Positions 17,709 through 27,832 of a stretch of DNA of 40,589 bases are shown here, in pieces (position 1 is the first letter of the stretch; every line of letters begins with the position of its first letter). The translations under genes and the position numbers were made by a program. This DNA comes from Bacteroidota bacterium (GTDB taxonomy: Bacteria; Bacteroidota; Rhodothermia; Rhodothermales; Bin80), in NCBI GenBank assembly GCA_028873925.1, contig JAPPNA010000094.1:1-40589 (forward strand), in the 5' to 3' direction. Under the pieces are notes generated by a model. The model made no database searches. It saw nothing but the letters and a program-made list of their open reading frames with translations, and had not been told where the DNA came from.

Positions 17709-18281
17709 GGGCAGGATAGTTGCGGACCATCCCAATAACATCTGAAGGTGGTTGTGCGCTCACGCTGGCTGTGGGCTTCGTCATGCAGGTACCGCTATGA
17801 ATCCCGGGTCATAGAACGCATTAAAACTTCCCCAATCCTCCGTCAGAACTGCGACCGGGTGTCCAACGATCACTATAACAGGGGTAAGCGAAAATTGCTC
17901 TACCCGTGGGTTCCGGCAGCCATGGCCGACTCCGCTTGATTGAGGCAGGAGAAAACTCACTGAGATACAAGAGCCTTTTGCAAAACTCTGGAACCGAACA
18001 TTGTCCGACTCATAAGAGAGCGGACATACCCGGCCGAGCAGCGAATACTGCCGGGCAGTCCTACAACGATTCCATAGCCGCTGCTGGACTCAACGCATCT
18101 CAACGATAAGCAGCTTGAATTGGCCACACACATCGGCGTAAGCTACGGCAAACACCGCGAACAGACCAGCGCTCGCCAGATCCAATAAGTCCACCAGGGT
18201 GGCCATTAGCGTACCATTCCGTGAGACGCGTATCCCCTGATACGACCAAACAGCCCCATCGGCTGTACCGGTACTATGTGT
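17709..18281. other. gene-free spacer between the IS and the toxin-antitoxin pair
   Basis: No convincing gene. A weak protein-like stretch on the plus strand around 17990-18050 (EPNIVRLIRERTYPAEQ) soon meets stops and matches nothing I know. The only clear structure is a pair of small hairpins at 18229-18266. Confidence 0.5.
18229..18266. repeat. two adjacent hairpins downstream of mntA
   Basis: CGTATC-CCCT-GATACG (18229-18244) and ACAGCC-CCATC-GGCTGT (18250-18266) are perfect six-pair stems five bases apart, starting 16 bases beyond the mntA stop. They may slow or end transcription of the toxin-antitoxin operon, but no T tract follows on either strand. Confidence 0.3.
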
Positions 18282-18608
18282 TCAGGTCGGAGTTTTCGCC
18301 TGGATGCCGCGCACATACCACTCCACGCCCTGCTGCCTGATGTGCTCTTGCAGGGATCGGTTGCCTATTGAGCTAAACAGAACCAGATCAACCGATTGTG
18401 CCATCGGAATCAATTCCAACTCGGCGGCCAGGAGGGCCTGATCCGAAAGTGTCAGCCTATCGCCGAAAAGGGCAATGTCTACATCTGAAGACACGGAATT
18501 CGTGCCGATTGCTCTGGAACCGAACAACACGGCCCGTTCTACGCGTTCATTGGCGGCGAGCCGGGCAACGATGGCCTTCCGGTGATGATGCTTGAGGACA
18601 TGGTTCAT
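18282..18608 (-). CDS. mntA: MntA-type nucleotidyltransferase antitoxin
   Basis: A 108-residue minimal nucleotidyltransferase. The signature GSx10DxD is exact: Gly30-Ser31, ten residues, Asp42-Val-Asp44, inside VLFGSRAIGTNSVSSDVDIALFG. A third acidic residue is expected from the VDLVLF strand near 93-98. In HepT-MntA (type VII) systems the MNT protein transfers AMP from ATP onto the HEPN toxin's Tyr and silences it. The start ATG 18606-18608 overlaps the hepT stop (ATGA), the usual coupling and order (toxin first) for this pair. It looks intact. Confidence 0.82.
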   Translation of the reverse strand: MNHVLKHHHRKAIVARLAANERVERAVLFGSRAIGTNSVSSDVDIALFGDRLTLSDQALLAAELELIPMAQSVDLVLFSSIGNRSLQEHIRQQGVEWYVRGIQAKTPT

Positions 18609-19018
18609 GGTGTCCTCCTGGCATCCAGATTACGGTAGAGTTGCTGCAGTACGGGGAAGTAGCAGCTCCTTATCAATGTCTCGGCTTCCTCGGCTGCCTC
18701 ACTCCAGTAGGTATGGCTCAGGAGATTACGCTTGCTTAAGGCCTCCAGTAACGTTTCGCAATCACTCTCGCTGACATAATCGGCCTCAAAGCCCTTGCGA
18801 ATCACGGCGCGTGGCACCTTTACATCAAAACCCTCGTGGTAGAGCAAATCCTTAAGGACCTTCCACGACAGCTCAAAGCAGAATTCGAACGTCTTGATCA
18901 GCCCGGCGCGTTCCAAATCATCATACTGCTCGCGTTCGCAGGCTTTCTTCAGCTGCAAAAGTGCCATGCCGAACGAGTCCAGCCGCTGATGCCAACGCTG
19001 TTCGCTCAAAGTGCTCAT
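18605..19018 (-). CDS. hepT: HEPN-domain toxin, HepT / HI0074 family
   Basis: A 137-residue all-helical HEPN protein of the nucleotidyltransferase-substrate-binding (HI0074) group. The RNase and modification motif Rx4HxY is exact as RNLLSHTY: Arg97, His102, Tyr104 counted from the ATG at 19016-19018. FEFCFELSWKVLKDLL (about 45-60) is the typical second helix. As I recall, the residue numbers fit those of studied HepT proteins, which supports this start; an in-frame extension to 19081 would add 21 unrelated residues. The Rx4H pair cuts RNA, probably tRNA, and the Tyr is the site AMPylated by MntA. The pair lies in IS-rich spacer DNA between housekeeping genes. Confidence 0.82.
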   Translation of the reverse strand: MSTLSEQRWHQRLDSFGMALLQLKKACEREQYDDLERAGLIKTFEFCFELSWKVLKDLLYHEGFDVKVPRAVIRKGFEADYVSESDCETLLEALSKRNLLSHTYWSEAAEEAETLIRSCYFPVLQQLYRNLDARRTP

Positions 19019-19081
19019 GAGTCCCGTTCTTCTGTCCCCGAGTGCAGCCCCCACATGGGTGATGTCGGTGGGTAAGGCCAC

Positions 19082-19553
19082 ATAATTTACAAAACTCAGC
19101 CTACTGCTAAGGTGCTAATGCTCCCTGATTGCGCCATTTTGACGCTACGCGAAAACTGCCGGACCCAAAATAGAGGCTGTGCAATCAGTCTGCGCTCCAC
19201 TTGCACCCATAAAGGCATGATACACTATGGTCCGGGCCTGTTGATTACACGGCCGGTATCGTACGTCTGAGACCTTCTCTGATTTTGTGCGCAGTGCTCT
19301 CGGAGGTCTTACGGACCTCCGCGCACATGTGCAACAGCTTGGGATTCCGGTCGATCTGTGCCACAAGCACATCCCCGTGGTCCGCTAATCAGAATCTCTT
19401 ATAGTTGTGCGCACTTCAGCCGAATTCCCGATGAAGGTCATGACGCATATGCTACTTTCGTCTATGCGCAGGAATTCTTTACCATCACTACGGACCGGCA
19501 CTAAGTCCCCAATCTGATCGGACTGCACCCGCGCGCCCCCAAGTACAGGTGGG
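19082..19553. other. gene-free spacer between hepT and purE
   Basis: No supported gene. A short plus-strand open stretch ending in TAA near 19386-19388 (readable as SALGGLTDLRAHVQQLGIP and onwards) could be the tail of a lost gene, but it has no start and I do not recognise it. The notable structure is the hairpin at 19287-19326. Confidence 0.5.
19287..19326. repeat. strong imperfect hairpin
   Basis: CGGAGGTC (19301-19308) and GACCTCCG (19314-19321) pair perfectly around TTACG. The outer GTGCG (19287-19291) and CGCAC (19322-19326) add five pairs with a nine-base bulge on the left side. There is no T tract on either side, so it is not an obvious terminator. It could be a small RNA, a processing site or an end of a lost element. 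Confidence 0.4.
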
Positions 19554-20072
19554 TTAACGGGAACCCGTGGCAAGAGCTTCCTGAACACGCGCATTCTTGT
19601 CCGCGACCTGCCCCACCATGGCCGCTTTGTAATCCAACATGCGCTGCTGCAGCGCAGGATCCGATACGGCCAGGATCTGAACAGCCAACAGAGCAGCATT
19701 CTTGGATCCATCAATGGCCAATGTGCCGACCGGTATGCCACTGGGCATCTGTACGGTGGCAAGCAGCGCGTCCAAGCCCCTCAGGGCACCGGAATTGATC
19801 GGCACCCCCAGTACCGGCAGGGGTGAATTGGCGGCCACGACCCCGCCCAAATGGGCCGCGACACCTGCGCCGGCGATCAATACCTTCAGCCCGCGCTCAT
19901 GGGCGGTTGTGGCATACTCATGAGCCAGACCAGGTGTCCGGTGAGCACTCATTACGCGCATCTCAAACGGTACATCAAAAGAGTTAAGGATGTCAGCCGC
20001 TTTCTTCATGATGGGCAGATCAGAGTCACTGCCCATTACTATACCTACGAGTGGAGTGCGAGAGTCAGACAT
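19554..20072 (-). CDS. purE: N5-carboxyaminoimidazole ribonucleotide mutase
   Basis: A 172-residue class I PurE that isomerises N5-CAIR to CAIR in purine synthesis. The N-terminal [17 protein letters not shown] and the SAHRTP motif (catalytic His near residue 44) are diagnostic. [26 protein letters not shown] forms the phosphate-binding region. PurK, its usual partner, is not in the window. It is the last gene of the seven-gene minus-strand run, 35 bases after ftsK. Confidence 0.95.
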   Translation of the reverse strand: MSDSRTPLVGIVMGSDSDLPIMKKAADILNSFDVPFEMRVMSAHRTPGLAHEYATTAHERGLKVLIAGAGVAAHLGGVVAANSPLPVLGVPINSGALRGLDALLATVQMPSGIPVGTLAIDGSKNAALLAVQILAVSDPALQQRMLDYKAAMVGQVADKNARVQEALATGSR

Positions 20073-20107
20073 GGAACGGTTTGAAAAACTGTTAAGGGAA
20101 AACTGGC

Positions 20108-22594
20108 TCAGGAACTAAGCATCAGATCAAGGGTCACCGCATCGCTGACCAGAACCTCCCGGGCCTTTGCCCCGACATAGGCCCCCACAATGCCAGCCTC
20201 CTCCAACTGGTCAACTATGCGCGCAGCCCGGGTGTAACCGATAGACAACTTGCGCTGGATTAGCGAAACCGATCCCTGCTGGCTAAGCACAACAATCTGG
20301 GCCGCCTGGACGAACAGCTCGTCACGTCCATTACCGCCGGAACCTGTCGGACCATCCGCAATGACCGCGTCCTCCTCAGGTGCAGGCAGACGGTAAGGCT
20401 CAGGACTGGGCTGAGAACCGATGTAGTGCATCAGCCGATCTACCTCCTCAACGGATACGTACGGCCCCTGCAGCCTCAACAACCTGCTGCCGCTCATGTA
20501 CAGCATATCTCCATTTCCGACCAGCTGCTCCGCTCCGTTTTGGTCCAAAATGGTACGGGCATCAATCTTGGATGCCACCTGGAATGCAACACGGGACGGG
20601 AAATTCGCCTTGATCAGACCGGTGATTACATCTACCGAAGGGCGCTGGGTAGCCAACACCAAGTGTATGCCAATGGCACGCGCCATTTGCGCGAGCCGCG
20701 CAATGGGCGCTTCAATTTCCTTGCCCGCGGTCATCATCAGGTCCGCCAGCTCATCAATGATGACGACGATATACGGCAGATGCTTGTGGCCCTTGGACAA
20801 ATCCAGCTCTCCTTTGGCCAGCAGCTGGTTGTACTTCTTCACACCCCGAACACGGGCATCCTGCAGCAGATCGTACCGCTCGGCCATTTCACGCTCGCAG
20901 GCACGCAGCATCGCAAGTGCATCAGCCACTTCCGTAATGATGGCTTCGCCGCCTTCTTCCGGCTGAGCCAGAAAATGATCACCCAGATCCCGATACTGCT
21001 GCAGCTCAATCTTCTTGGGGTCAATCATCACGAACTTCAGGTTCGAAGGATGACAGGCATACAGCAGACCGGCAATCAGCGTGTTGAGGCCTACGGACTT
21101 GCCCGATCCCGTGGCCCCGGCAATCAGCAGATGGGGCATCTTGGTGAGGTCCTGGAGGTAGACCTTGCCCTCAATAGTCTTGCCCAACGCGACCGGCAGT
21201 TCCATATTGGTGTCTCGGAACCGTTTCGTGCCGATGACCGAACGGACACGCACCAGTTCGCGATCCCGGTTGGGGATCTCAACACCGACCGCCGTTTTAC
21301 CCGGAATCGGAGCAATCATGCGGATTCCCCTGGCAGCCATGGCCATGGCCAGATCGTCCTCCAATGACTTGATCCGGCTCACCTTTACACCCGCAGCCGG
21401 GGTTAATTCATACAAGGTCACAGTCGGTCCGACTACCGCAGTGATGTTGGTGATTTCAATATTGTGGATCGCGAGCTTATCAAGCAGGACCTGCTTGTTC
21501 TCTTCGTGCTCCTCGTCATCAATCTGCTGCCCACTTGCAGGGGCCTTATCCAATAGATCGATGGACGGGTACTTGTAGCCATCTGATTTACGAGGCTTCA
21601 GGCTGTGGGCCTTAGCCTCGGTCACCTGTCCGACAACACTCAGCTGAACGTCGGCCCCGGGGTCAGATGGCACCGATGGAGCTGCGGTATCGTTCGCAGA
21701 TTTCGAAACGGGCTGCGGCGCAGTTGGCACCGGTTCCACTTTGGGGGCATTTGACCCATCGCCGGATTCATCCAGATCGTCCCAGGAAAGCTGCTCGTTG
21801 GTCTGATCCTTGACCACCGCTGTTTCCAGCGTCCTAACAGCAGCCTCACGGCCCTGATTGGCGATCGATCGGAGGTGCACAAACAGGCGTTCCACGCGAT
21901 CCAGCGAGCGCTGCAGGTCGCCATCGCTAATCAGTAGCATGCCGACCAAGAGCACGACCGCCAATATGAAGTACGACCCCAGCCAGCCCGTCATGCCTGC
22001 CAGCCCGCCCGCCCCCACCGCACCCCAGTTGCCGGAAAACAATGCTAGGGATACGTCCAGGGACTGATCCAGGCGGCCGATCAGCACGGAGGTATAGGCG
22101 GTGGAAGCCAATAGGACCAGCGCAGGTTTCACCAGCGAAGCGAGTGACCGCTTGCGCAATATGCGATAGCCGAAGGCAATCAGCAGCAGCACCAGCAGCA
22201 GCGTGGTATAGCCGAAACTATTGCGCACAATACCATCAGCAATCCAAGCCCCTAAAGGGCCCCCGGCGTTCTGCACATTAACAATGCAGTAGGGAGAAGG
22301 CATGATAAGCGCACGGAAGCCCGAACATGCCCCATCGCGGGCAATATGCTGGGAATCTTCAGGTATATAGGTTACGCAGGCAATCCCGATCAGTACCGAC
22401 AACGCAATCAGCAGCACACCCAGAACCTCCTGGGTCCGCCCCCTGCGGCGCGGCCCGTCGGAGTCAGCTTTGGGCGCACGGGATCGGGCGGTTTGGGTTC
22501 TGCTGCCTCCCCTCCTGCTCTGCCGTTTCTTTGCCGTTCGGGCAGGTTTTTTTGCGTCCGAATTGCGTTTGTAATTACCGCGCGGCGCGGGCAT
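20108..22594 (-). CDS. ftsK: DNA translocase FtsK/SpoIIIE
   Basis: An 828-residue septal DNA pump that clears and aligns chromosome ends during division. A basic N-terminus ([14 protein letters not shown]) is followed by about four transmembrane segments (roughly residues 55-225), a Pro- and acid-rich linker, and the FtsK alpha/beta motor. Walker A is [11 protein letters not shown] (about 492-502), Walker B is [13 protein letters not shown], and [15 protein letters not shown] is present. The C-terminal gamma winged helix ([26 protein letters not shown]) recognises KOPS-like sites. I chose ATG 22592-22594. An upstream in-frame start at 22672 would overlap gcvT and add an atypical leader, but it cannot be excluded. 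Confidence 0.94.
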   Translation of the reverse strand: MPAPRGNYKRNSDAKKPARTAKKRQSRRGGSRTQTARSRAPKADSDGPRRRGRTQEVLGVLLIALSVLIGIACVTYIPEDSQHIARDGACSGFRALIMPSPYCIVNVQNAGGPLGAWIADGIVRNSFGYTTLLLVLLLIAFGYRILRKRSLASLVKPALVLLASTAYTSVLIGRLDQSLDVSLALFSGNWGAVGAGGLAGMTGWLGSYFILAVVLLVGMLLISDGDLQRSLDRVERLFVHLRSIANQGREAAVRTLETAVVKDQTNEQLSWDDLDESGDGSNAPKVEPVPTAPQPVSKSANDTAAPSVPSDPGADVQLSVVGQVTEAKAHSLKPRKSDGYKYPSIDLLDKAPASGQQIDDEEHEENKQVLLDKLAIHNIEITNITAVVGPTVTLYELTPAAGVKVSRIKSLEDDLAMAMAARGIRMIAPIPGKTAVGVEIPNRDRELVRVRSVIGTKRFRDTNMELPVALGKTIEGKVYLQDLTKMPHLLIAGATGSGKSVGLNTLIAGLLYACHPSNLKFVMIDPKKIELQQYRDLGDHFLAQPEEGGEAIITEVADALAMLRACEREMAERYDLLQDARVRGVKKYNQLLAKGELDLSKGHKHLPYIVVIIDELADLMMTAGKEIEAPIARLAQMARAIGIHLVLATQRPSVDVITGLIKANFPSRVAFQVASKIDARTILDQNGAEQLVGNGDMLYMSGSRLLRLQGPYVSVEEVDRLMHYIGSQPSPEPYRLPAPEEDAVIADGPTGSGGNGRDELFVQAAQIVVLSQQGSVSLIQRKLSIGYTRAARIVDQLEEAGIVGAYVGAKAREVLVSDAVTLDLMLSS

Positions 22595-22653
22595 ACCGGA
22601 TTTATCGCTGATCAAATACAGACATCTTGGAGAAAATACGAAAAACCGCCAAG

Positions 22654-23754
22654 TTACCTGTGGAACGGGCATCGCACGACCGTGGCCGGTAAAAGCCGCG
22701 TACGCACGCGCACCTGCAGCTGAGTGCCCAACGCCTTGAACGCCTGCTGCGCGGGTACAAACGCCAGCGCAATCCCCTTCTTGAGCACCGGTGATTGACT
22801 CCCGCTCGTAACCTGACCGATTACAGTGCCCTCGGCATCCAGCACATCGTATCCGGCCCGCGGGATTCCGCGCGTGTCCATGCGAAGGCCCACCAGAACA
22901 CGTGAGGGTCCGCGTGCCTTCAAGGCGGCCAAAGCTGCTTTGCCGACAAAGTTGTCCTTGGTCAGTTTGGTTACCCAGCTAAGTCGGGCTTCAAACGGAT
23001 TGACCGTTTCGGACAGCTCATTGCCGTACAGGCAGTATCCGGCTTCCAATCGCAAGGTGTCCCGTGCGCCCAGTCCGGCAGGTTTGAGTCCCGCAGATAC
23101 GCCCGCCTCCATCAGTACATCCCACAGGGTGCCGGCGTTTTCTGACTCAACATAGATCTCCAGGCCCGGTTCGCCGGTGTACCCGGTACGCGAGACTATA
23201 ACCTTGTCGAATCCCATAAACGAGCCCGGTTCCGGGCGCAGGAACCGATAGTAGGGCAGATCCTGTATCGGCAGCGGAAGCGCACACGACGCAATTTCAA
23301 GCGCCTGCGGGCCCTGCAGGGCCAGAAGTGCGATCAGGTCCGATACATCGTACAGGTCGGCTCCCATGGGGTTGTTGGCGGACATCCACGCAAAATCAAG
23401 CGCGGTATTGGCGGCATTCACCACCAGCATATAGGCCTGCCCGTTCAGCCGGTAAACCAGCAGATCGTCCAGAATGCCCCCTTTATGGTTGCACATGACC
23501 GTGTACATGGCCTGACCATCGGAGAGTTTTTCCGCATCATTGGTGACCAGATGCTGGACGAACGCGGTGGCATGGGGGCCGCGCACAAATATCTCCCCCA
23601 TATGGCTTACATCAAACAGGCCTGCCTGCCGGCGCACCGCCATGTGCTCATCGACAATACCCGAATAATGAAGTGGCATGGAGTAGCCGGCAAACGGTAC
23701 CATCCGCGCGCCCAGGGCCTGATGATAACGGTGCAGGGGAGTGGTTTTCAGCAT
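22654..23754 (-). CDS. gcvT: aminomethyltransferase (glycine cleavage T protein)
   Basis: A 366-residue T protein that moves the aminomethyl carbon from H-protein lipoamide to tetrahydrofolate, releasing ammonia. The N-terminus MLKTTPLHRYHQALGARMVPFAGYSMPLHY, GLFDVSHMGEI, the folate-contact region SRTGYTGEPGLEIYV (about residues 180-195) and GLGARDTLRLEAGYCLYGNEL are canonical. gcvH and gcvP are not nearby. It begins nine bases after the prephenate dehydrogenase gene. Confidence 0.95.
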   Translation of the reverse strand: MLKTTPLHRYHQALGARMVPFAGYSMPLHYSGIVDEHMAVRRQAGLFDVSHMGEIFVRGPHATAFVQHLVTNDAEKLSDGQAMYTVMCNHKGGILDDLLVYRLNGQAYMLVVNAANTALDFAWMSANNPMGADLYDVSDLIALLALQGPQALEIASCALPLPIQDLPYYRFLRPEPGSFMGFDKVIVSRTGYTGEPGLEIYVESENAGTLWDVLMEAGVSAGLKPAGLGARDTLRLEAGYCLYGNELSETVNPFEARLSWVTKLTKDNFVGKAALAALKARGPSRVLVGLRMDTRGIPRAGYDVLDAEGTVIGQVTSGSQSPVLKKGIALAFVPAQQAFKALGTQLQVRVRTRLLPATVVRCPFHR

Positions 23755-23763
23755 GGCAACAAT

Positions 23764-24861
23764 TCAGTTAAGACGGTAGGCCCGGCAGCCGACAGCTTCA
23801 AGTACGGCCACAGCCGCATTCGCGGTTCGGTCGTCAATAAAGCTGAGCCTGAATGCGCCGCCGGTTCCTTCACGTACCTTCAGCAGCTCAACATCCTTAA
23901 TCGAAATATTGTCCCTATGCAGCGTAACGGCAATATGGGCCAGCACGCCTGCCCGGTCCTCCGCATAGACATATATATCAGCAAGCGGATCCACAAACCC
24001 CTTGGAATCCCTTGGGATCGTCTCCCGCACAATCCGGGCCCGCTCAAACAGAGGTGCCAGTGATTCTGTGGTTTCGTGCTCAAGCATGTGCCTCATGGCG
24101 GCCAGATTCGTGATCAGCTCTGACAGGATCGCTGTAACATCACGCTTGTTGGCGCGCAGCACAGGCTCCCACAGCGCGTACGGCGACGAGGCAATCCGTG
24201 TCATGTCCCGGAATCCGCCGGCAGCCAATTGCAGCACGGCGGGATCGGTCTGACTTCTCTTTGCGGCCAAGCCCATCAGTGCAACCGACAACAGCTGGGG
24301 CACATGACTGATGCACGCGGCCACATGGTCATGGTGTGCGGCATCCATGGGTAGCACACGCGCGCCCGTGGCCTCCACCAGATCTGCCAGTGCTCGGAAG
24401 GATGGAGTGGATTCGTGTCGGCCCGGGCACAGAACATAGGTCGCATTCTCAAACAGGAAGGCATCCGCATTGGCCAGCCCCCCCTGTTCGGCTCCGGCCA
24501 TCGGGTGGCCGCCAATGAATACCTGATCCGGCCTCAGATGGGCACAGGCCGCATGCGTTATCGGAACCTTGACAGATCCGACATCGGTAACGATGGTATT
24601 GGAGGCCAGCGATGCAGCCACTTCGGCCATCAGGGCGGTATTGGTGCCTATGGGTGCCGCGAGAATGAGTACATCCGCACCCGCAACAGTCTGCTTCAGG
24701 TCCGTAGCGGTTTCATCGATGATGCCCCGCTCACGGGCGGCGGCAAGCACATCCGGCCGATCCCAGCCGATAAGTGTGAGGTCGGGTCTGCGCTCCTTCC
24801 AAGCCAAGGCCAGCGACCCCCCGATCAGGCCCACACCCACAATCGCGACGCGCTCAATCAT
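23764..24861 (-). CDS. tyrA: prephenate dehydrogenase with ACT domain
   Basis: A 365-residue NAD(P)-dependent enzyme that oxidatively decarboxylates prephenate to 4-hydroxyphenylpyruvate for tyrosine synthesis. The dinucleotide-binding VAIVGVGLIGGSLAL is at the N-terminus, VTDVGSVK and FIGGHPMAGAEQGG give the catalytic-domain signatures, and a C-terminal ACT domain (VYAEDRAGVLAHIAVTLHRDNISI, about residues 285-350) suggests feedback by an aromatic amino acid. There is no chorismate mutase domain. ATG 24859-24861 is preferred because it places the Rossmann strand first; a GTG at 24877-24879 would add six residues. Confidence 0.92.
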   Translation of the reverse strand: MIERVAIVGVGLIGGSLALAWKERRPDLTLIGWDRPDVLAAARERGIIDETATDLKQTVAGADVLILAAPIGTNTALMAEVAASLASNTIVTDVGSVKVPITHAACAHLRPDQVFIGGHPMAGAEQGGLANADAFLFENATYVLCPGRHESTPSFRALADLVEATGARVLPMDAAHHDHVAACISHVPQLLSVALMGLAAKRSQTDPAVLQLAAGGFRDMTRIASSPYALWEPVLRANKRDVTAILSELITNLAAMRHMLEHETTESLAPLFERARIVRETIPRDSKGFVDPLADIYVYAEDRAGVLAHIAVTLHRDNISIKDVELLKVREGTGGAFRLSFIDDRTANAAVAVLEAVGCRAYRLN

Positions 24862-24890
24862 GGAGCAGGGCTGCACCACACCGCCACAGT

Positions 24891-27428
24891 CTATTCGGCA
24901 GTGTTTTCTTCGGATGCCGGACTCTTGATGGGGGTCCGGGTGATTTCAAAGGTGAGCTCGGCAGCGGGCGGGATGTGGCGTACGGCCACATGGGTGCCCT
25001 CGGTCAGATTCTGCTTCAGGATCGCTTCCGCCAGCGGATCTTCCATGTACTGTTGGATGGCACGCTTCAGCGGACGGGCACCGTATTTAACATCAAAGCC
25101 CTGTTCCAGCAGGAATTCCTTGGCGGAATCACTCAATTCTATGGTTAGGCCCTTGGCCCGGGTGCGCGTCAGCAGATCAGCTACCAGCAGATCGATAATC
25201 TTGAGAATCTCCGCTCTGCCCAAGGAGTGGAAGACAATCACATCGTCAATGCGGTTGAGAAATTCCGGATTGAAGGTCTTCTTCAGAGCCTCCTGGATCA
25301 TAGACTTCATGGCCTGATAGTCAAAGACCTCTTTACTCTGATTGAATCCCAGCCCCGCGCCGGCACGCCGAATATCGCGAGCTCCGATATTGCTGGTCAT
25401 GATCACAATCGTATTCCGGAAATCCACCCGCCGGCCGCTTCCATCGGTCAGAATGCCATCATCCAGCACCTGCAGCAGGATGTTGAATACGTCCGGATGC
25501 GCTTTCTCTATCTCATCCAGCAGCACGACCGAGTAGGGCTTGCGTCGGATTTTTTCCGTCAGCAGTCCACCTTCATCATAGCCGACATATCCTGGAGGCG
25601 CACCGAGCAGGCGACTGACCGAGAATTTCTCCATGTATTCGCTCATGTCGATGCGAACCAGCGCTTCTGGAGATCCGAACAGGTAGTGGGTCAGTTCCTT
25701 GGCGAGTTCAGTCTTGCCGACACCGGTGGGACCCAGGAAAATGAAGGACCCGATTGGGCGCTGGGGATCCTTGAGACCGGCCCGCGTCCGTCGGATCGCT
25801 TTGGCAAGCTTCGCGATCGGCTCATCCTGTCCTATGATCCGCTTTTGAAGCGCCTGCTCCATTTCAAGCAGCCTGCGCTGTTCAGGCTCACTGATCCGTT
25901 CCAGCGGAATGCCGGTGACAACCGAAACAGTCTCTGTGATGTCCTCTACGGTGACCGTGTGAACCTGGCGTTCGGATTGCTGCTGCCAGGCCAGTTTGGC
26001 CTCGGAGAGTTTTTCCTGAAGTTTCTTTTCGTTATCCCGCAACCGGGCCGCTTCCTCGAATTTCTGCTGCTTTACGACATAGTTCTTCATGTCGCGCACC
26101 TGCTCAATGTTCGACTCCAGCTCAAGGATTTCTTCGGGGACCTGAATATTGTTCAGATGTACGCGGGCACCCGCCTCATCGATAATGTCAATCGCTTTGT
26201 CCGGGAACTGCCGGTCGGTGATATACCGCTCCGCCAGCGAGACCGCCAGACGCAGGGAGGCCTCCGGGTACTTGACGCTGTGGTGTTCCTCGTAGCGGTC
26301 GCGGATATTGACGAGTATTTCCACCGTCTCTTCCGGTGTTGAAGGCTCAACCATGATCTTCTGGAAGCGCCGGTCAAGGGCACCATCCCTCTCCACATAC
26401 TGCCGATACTCATCCAGCGTGGTCGCACCGATGCACTGAATCTCACCTCGCGCCAGGGCGGGCTTGAACATGTTGGAGGCATCCAGTGAGCCCGACGCTC
26501 CACCGGCACCTACAATGGTGTGAATCTCGTCTATGAACAGTATGACATCGGCACACTTTTCCAGCTCATTCATGACGGCCTTCATGCGCTCCTCAAACTG
26601 CCCCCGGTACTTGGTGCCAGCCACGAGAGCCGCCAGGTCCAAAGAAACAATCCGTTTGCCAAACAGCACCCGGGATGCTTTGCGCTGCACAATCCGCATC
26701 GCCAGGCCTTCGGCGATGGCGGTCTTGCCCACCCCCGGCTCTCCGATCAGCACCGGGTTGTTTTTCTTGCGCCGGCTCAGGATCTGGGCCACCCGCTGAA
26801 TTTCGCGGTTGCGTCCGATGACCGGGTCCAGTTTGCCTTCGTCGGCCAACTGGGTCAGATCACGCCCGAAATTATCCAGCACCGGAGTCTTGGACTTACC
26901 CGGCGCTCTTCCGCCCGAACGCTCTTTGGTTCGGCCGCCGCCGGTCGGGTAGACTTCCTCGCCGCTCGTGCCGGCTTCCATGGTCGGACGCCCGCTAAGG
27001 TGCGCCTCCAGTTCCCGCCGCGTGTTTTCGTAGGTGATCTGGTACTTTTTCTGCAGGATCTGAGCGGCAATGTTCTCATCATCGCGAAGGACCCCCAGCA
27101 GCAAATGCTCGGTGCCGATGATGGAGCTTTTGTACATCCTGGCTTCCAGGTGTGTGGTCTTGAGGACTTTTTCAGCCTGCTTGGTGAGCGGAATGTTGCC
27201 CAGCGTGATCGATCCGCTCGGTGGGCGCACGGTAGCCTCAATGTCCTGTTTCAGCTTCTTGAGGTCGCAGTTGAGCCGCGACAGCAGCCGCACGGCAATC
27301 CCTTCGCCCTCGCGGATTATCCCCAACAGAAAGTGCTCCGTACCGATGTAATTGTGCCCCATTCGGATCGCTTCATCCCGGCTGGCGGCAATCACCTCAC
27401 GAACACGATTTGAAAAGTTGGCATCCAT
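24891..27428 (-). CDS. clpC: ATP-dependent Clp protease ATP-binding subunit ClpC
   Basis: An 845-residue Hsp100 unfoldase. Two Clp N repeats cover about residues 1-145. The first AAA module has Walker A GEPGVGKT at 229-236. A UVR-type middle helix pair ([21 protein letters not shown], about 456-476) distinguishes ClpC from ClpA and ClpB. The second AAA module has [14 protein letters not shown] near 575-590, and the C-terminal D2-small domain follows. A conserved hydrophobic-Gly-Phe-type loop for ClpP docking is expected near VLDDGILTD to GLGFNQSK, around 660-700. Length is typical. It starts three bases after the Fe-S carrier gene. clpP and the mcsA/mcsB adaptors are not in the window. Confidence 0.96.
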   Translation of the reverse strand: MDANFSNRVREVIAASRDEAIRMGHNYIGTEHFLLGIIREGEGIAVRLLSRLNCDLKKLKQDIEATVRPPSGSITLGNIPLTKQAEKVLKTTHLEARMYKSSIIGTEHLLLGVLRDDENIAAQILQKKYQITYENTRRELEAHLSGRPTMEAGTSGEEVYPTGGGRTKERSGGRAPGKSKTPVLDNFGRDLTQLADEGKLDPVIGRNREIQRVAQILSRRKKNNPVLIGEPGVGKTAIAEGLAMRIVQRKASRVLFGKRIVSLDLAALVAGTKYRGQFEERMKAVMNELEKCADVILFIDEIHTIVGAGGASGSLDASNMFKPALARGEIQCIGATTLDEYRQYVERDGALDRRFQKIMVEPSTPEETVEILVNIRDRYEEHHSVKYPEASLRLAVSLAERYITDRQFPDKAIDIIDEAGARVHLNNIQVPEEILELESNIEQVRDMKNYVVKQQKFEEAARLRDNEKKLQEKLSEAKLAWQQQSERQVHTVTVEDITETVSVVTGIPLERISEPEQRRLLEMEQALQKRIIGQDEPIAKLAKAIRRTRAGLKDPQRPIGSFIFLGPTGVGKTELAKELTHYLFGSPEALVRIDMSEYMEKFSVSRLLGAPPGYVGYDEGGLLTEKIRRKPYSVVLLDEIEKAHPDVFNILLQVLDDGILTDGSGRRVDFRNTIVIMTSNIGARDIRRAGAGLGFNQSKEVFDYQAMKSMIQEALKKTFNPEFLNRIDDVIVFHSLGRAEILKIIDLLVADLLTRTRAKGLTIELSDSAKEFLLEQGFDVKYGARPLKRAIQQYMEDPLAEAILKQNLTEGTHVAVRHIPPAAELTFEITRTPIKSPASEENTAE

Positions 27429-27431
27429 GAC

Positions 27432-27773
27432 TCAGGCTGCAAAGCTGGACCCACATCCACACGTCTGCGTGGCATTCGGGTTGGTGAAGACGAACCCGCG
27501 GGCATCAAGCCCTTCGTGGTAATCAATGGTGGTGCCCATCAGATAAAGCCCCTGACGCTTATCTATATACAATAGAATACCTTCGGCATCAAATGTCAAA
27601 TCGTGCTCCCGGAGTTTGTCAAAGCCCAGGATATAGCTCATGCCGCTGCACCCTCCGCCGCGCACGCCCACGCGCAGTCCGTAGCCATCGGGGATCGGCT
27701 GCGTGGACAGGATTTTGCGGACTTCGGTTGAGGCGCGCTGACTGAGCTGCACGGGAGCGACTGCGGTTTCCAT
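27432..27773 (-). CDS. A-type iron-sulfur cluster carrier (ErpA/IscA/SufA-like)
   Basis: A 113-residue A-type carrier passing Fe-S clusters to apo-enzymes. The three ligand cysteines are in the family motifs GGGCSGMSY (about residues 41-49) and TCGCGSSF near the C-terminus (Cys-Gly-Cys). ATG 27771-27773 is taken as the start because the only earlier start is a TTG giving 18 unrelated residues. It lies between the M20 hydrolase and clpC with a three-base gap to clpC. IscA, SufA and ErpA cannot be told apart from this sequence alone. Confidence 0.9.
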   Translation of the reverse strand: METAVAPVQLSQRASTEVRKILSTQPIPDGYGLRVGVRGGGCSGMSYILGFDKLREHDLTFDAEGILLYIDKRQGLYLMGTTIDYHEGLDARGFVFTNPNATQTCGCGSSFAA

Positions 27774-27832
27774 TGGCACGCTGCGGTGAATACCTGATGC
27801 TACACAAGCCGTGTGTACCTGTTCCAAATGCC

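Noticed and set aside
18229-18266. Paired hairpins as an integron attC or phage attachment site
   Set aside because: No integrase, no conserved core sites, and the stems are only six pairs each.
19190-19388. Plus-strand open stretch ending in TAA as a gene tail
   Set aside because: It has no start, is preceded by a stop about 45 codons upstream, and resembles nothing I know.
25227-26342. Open frame of about 370 codons on the plus strand
   Set aside because: It is an antisense shadow of clpC, whose domains are unmistakable.
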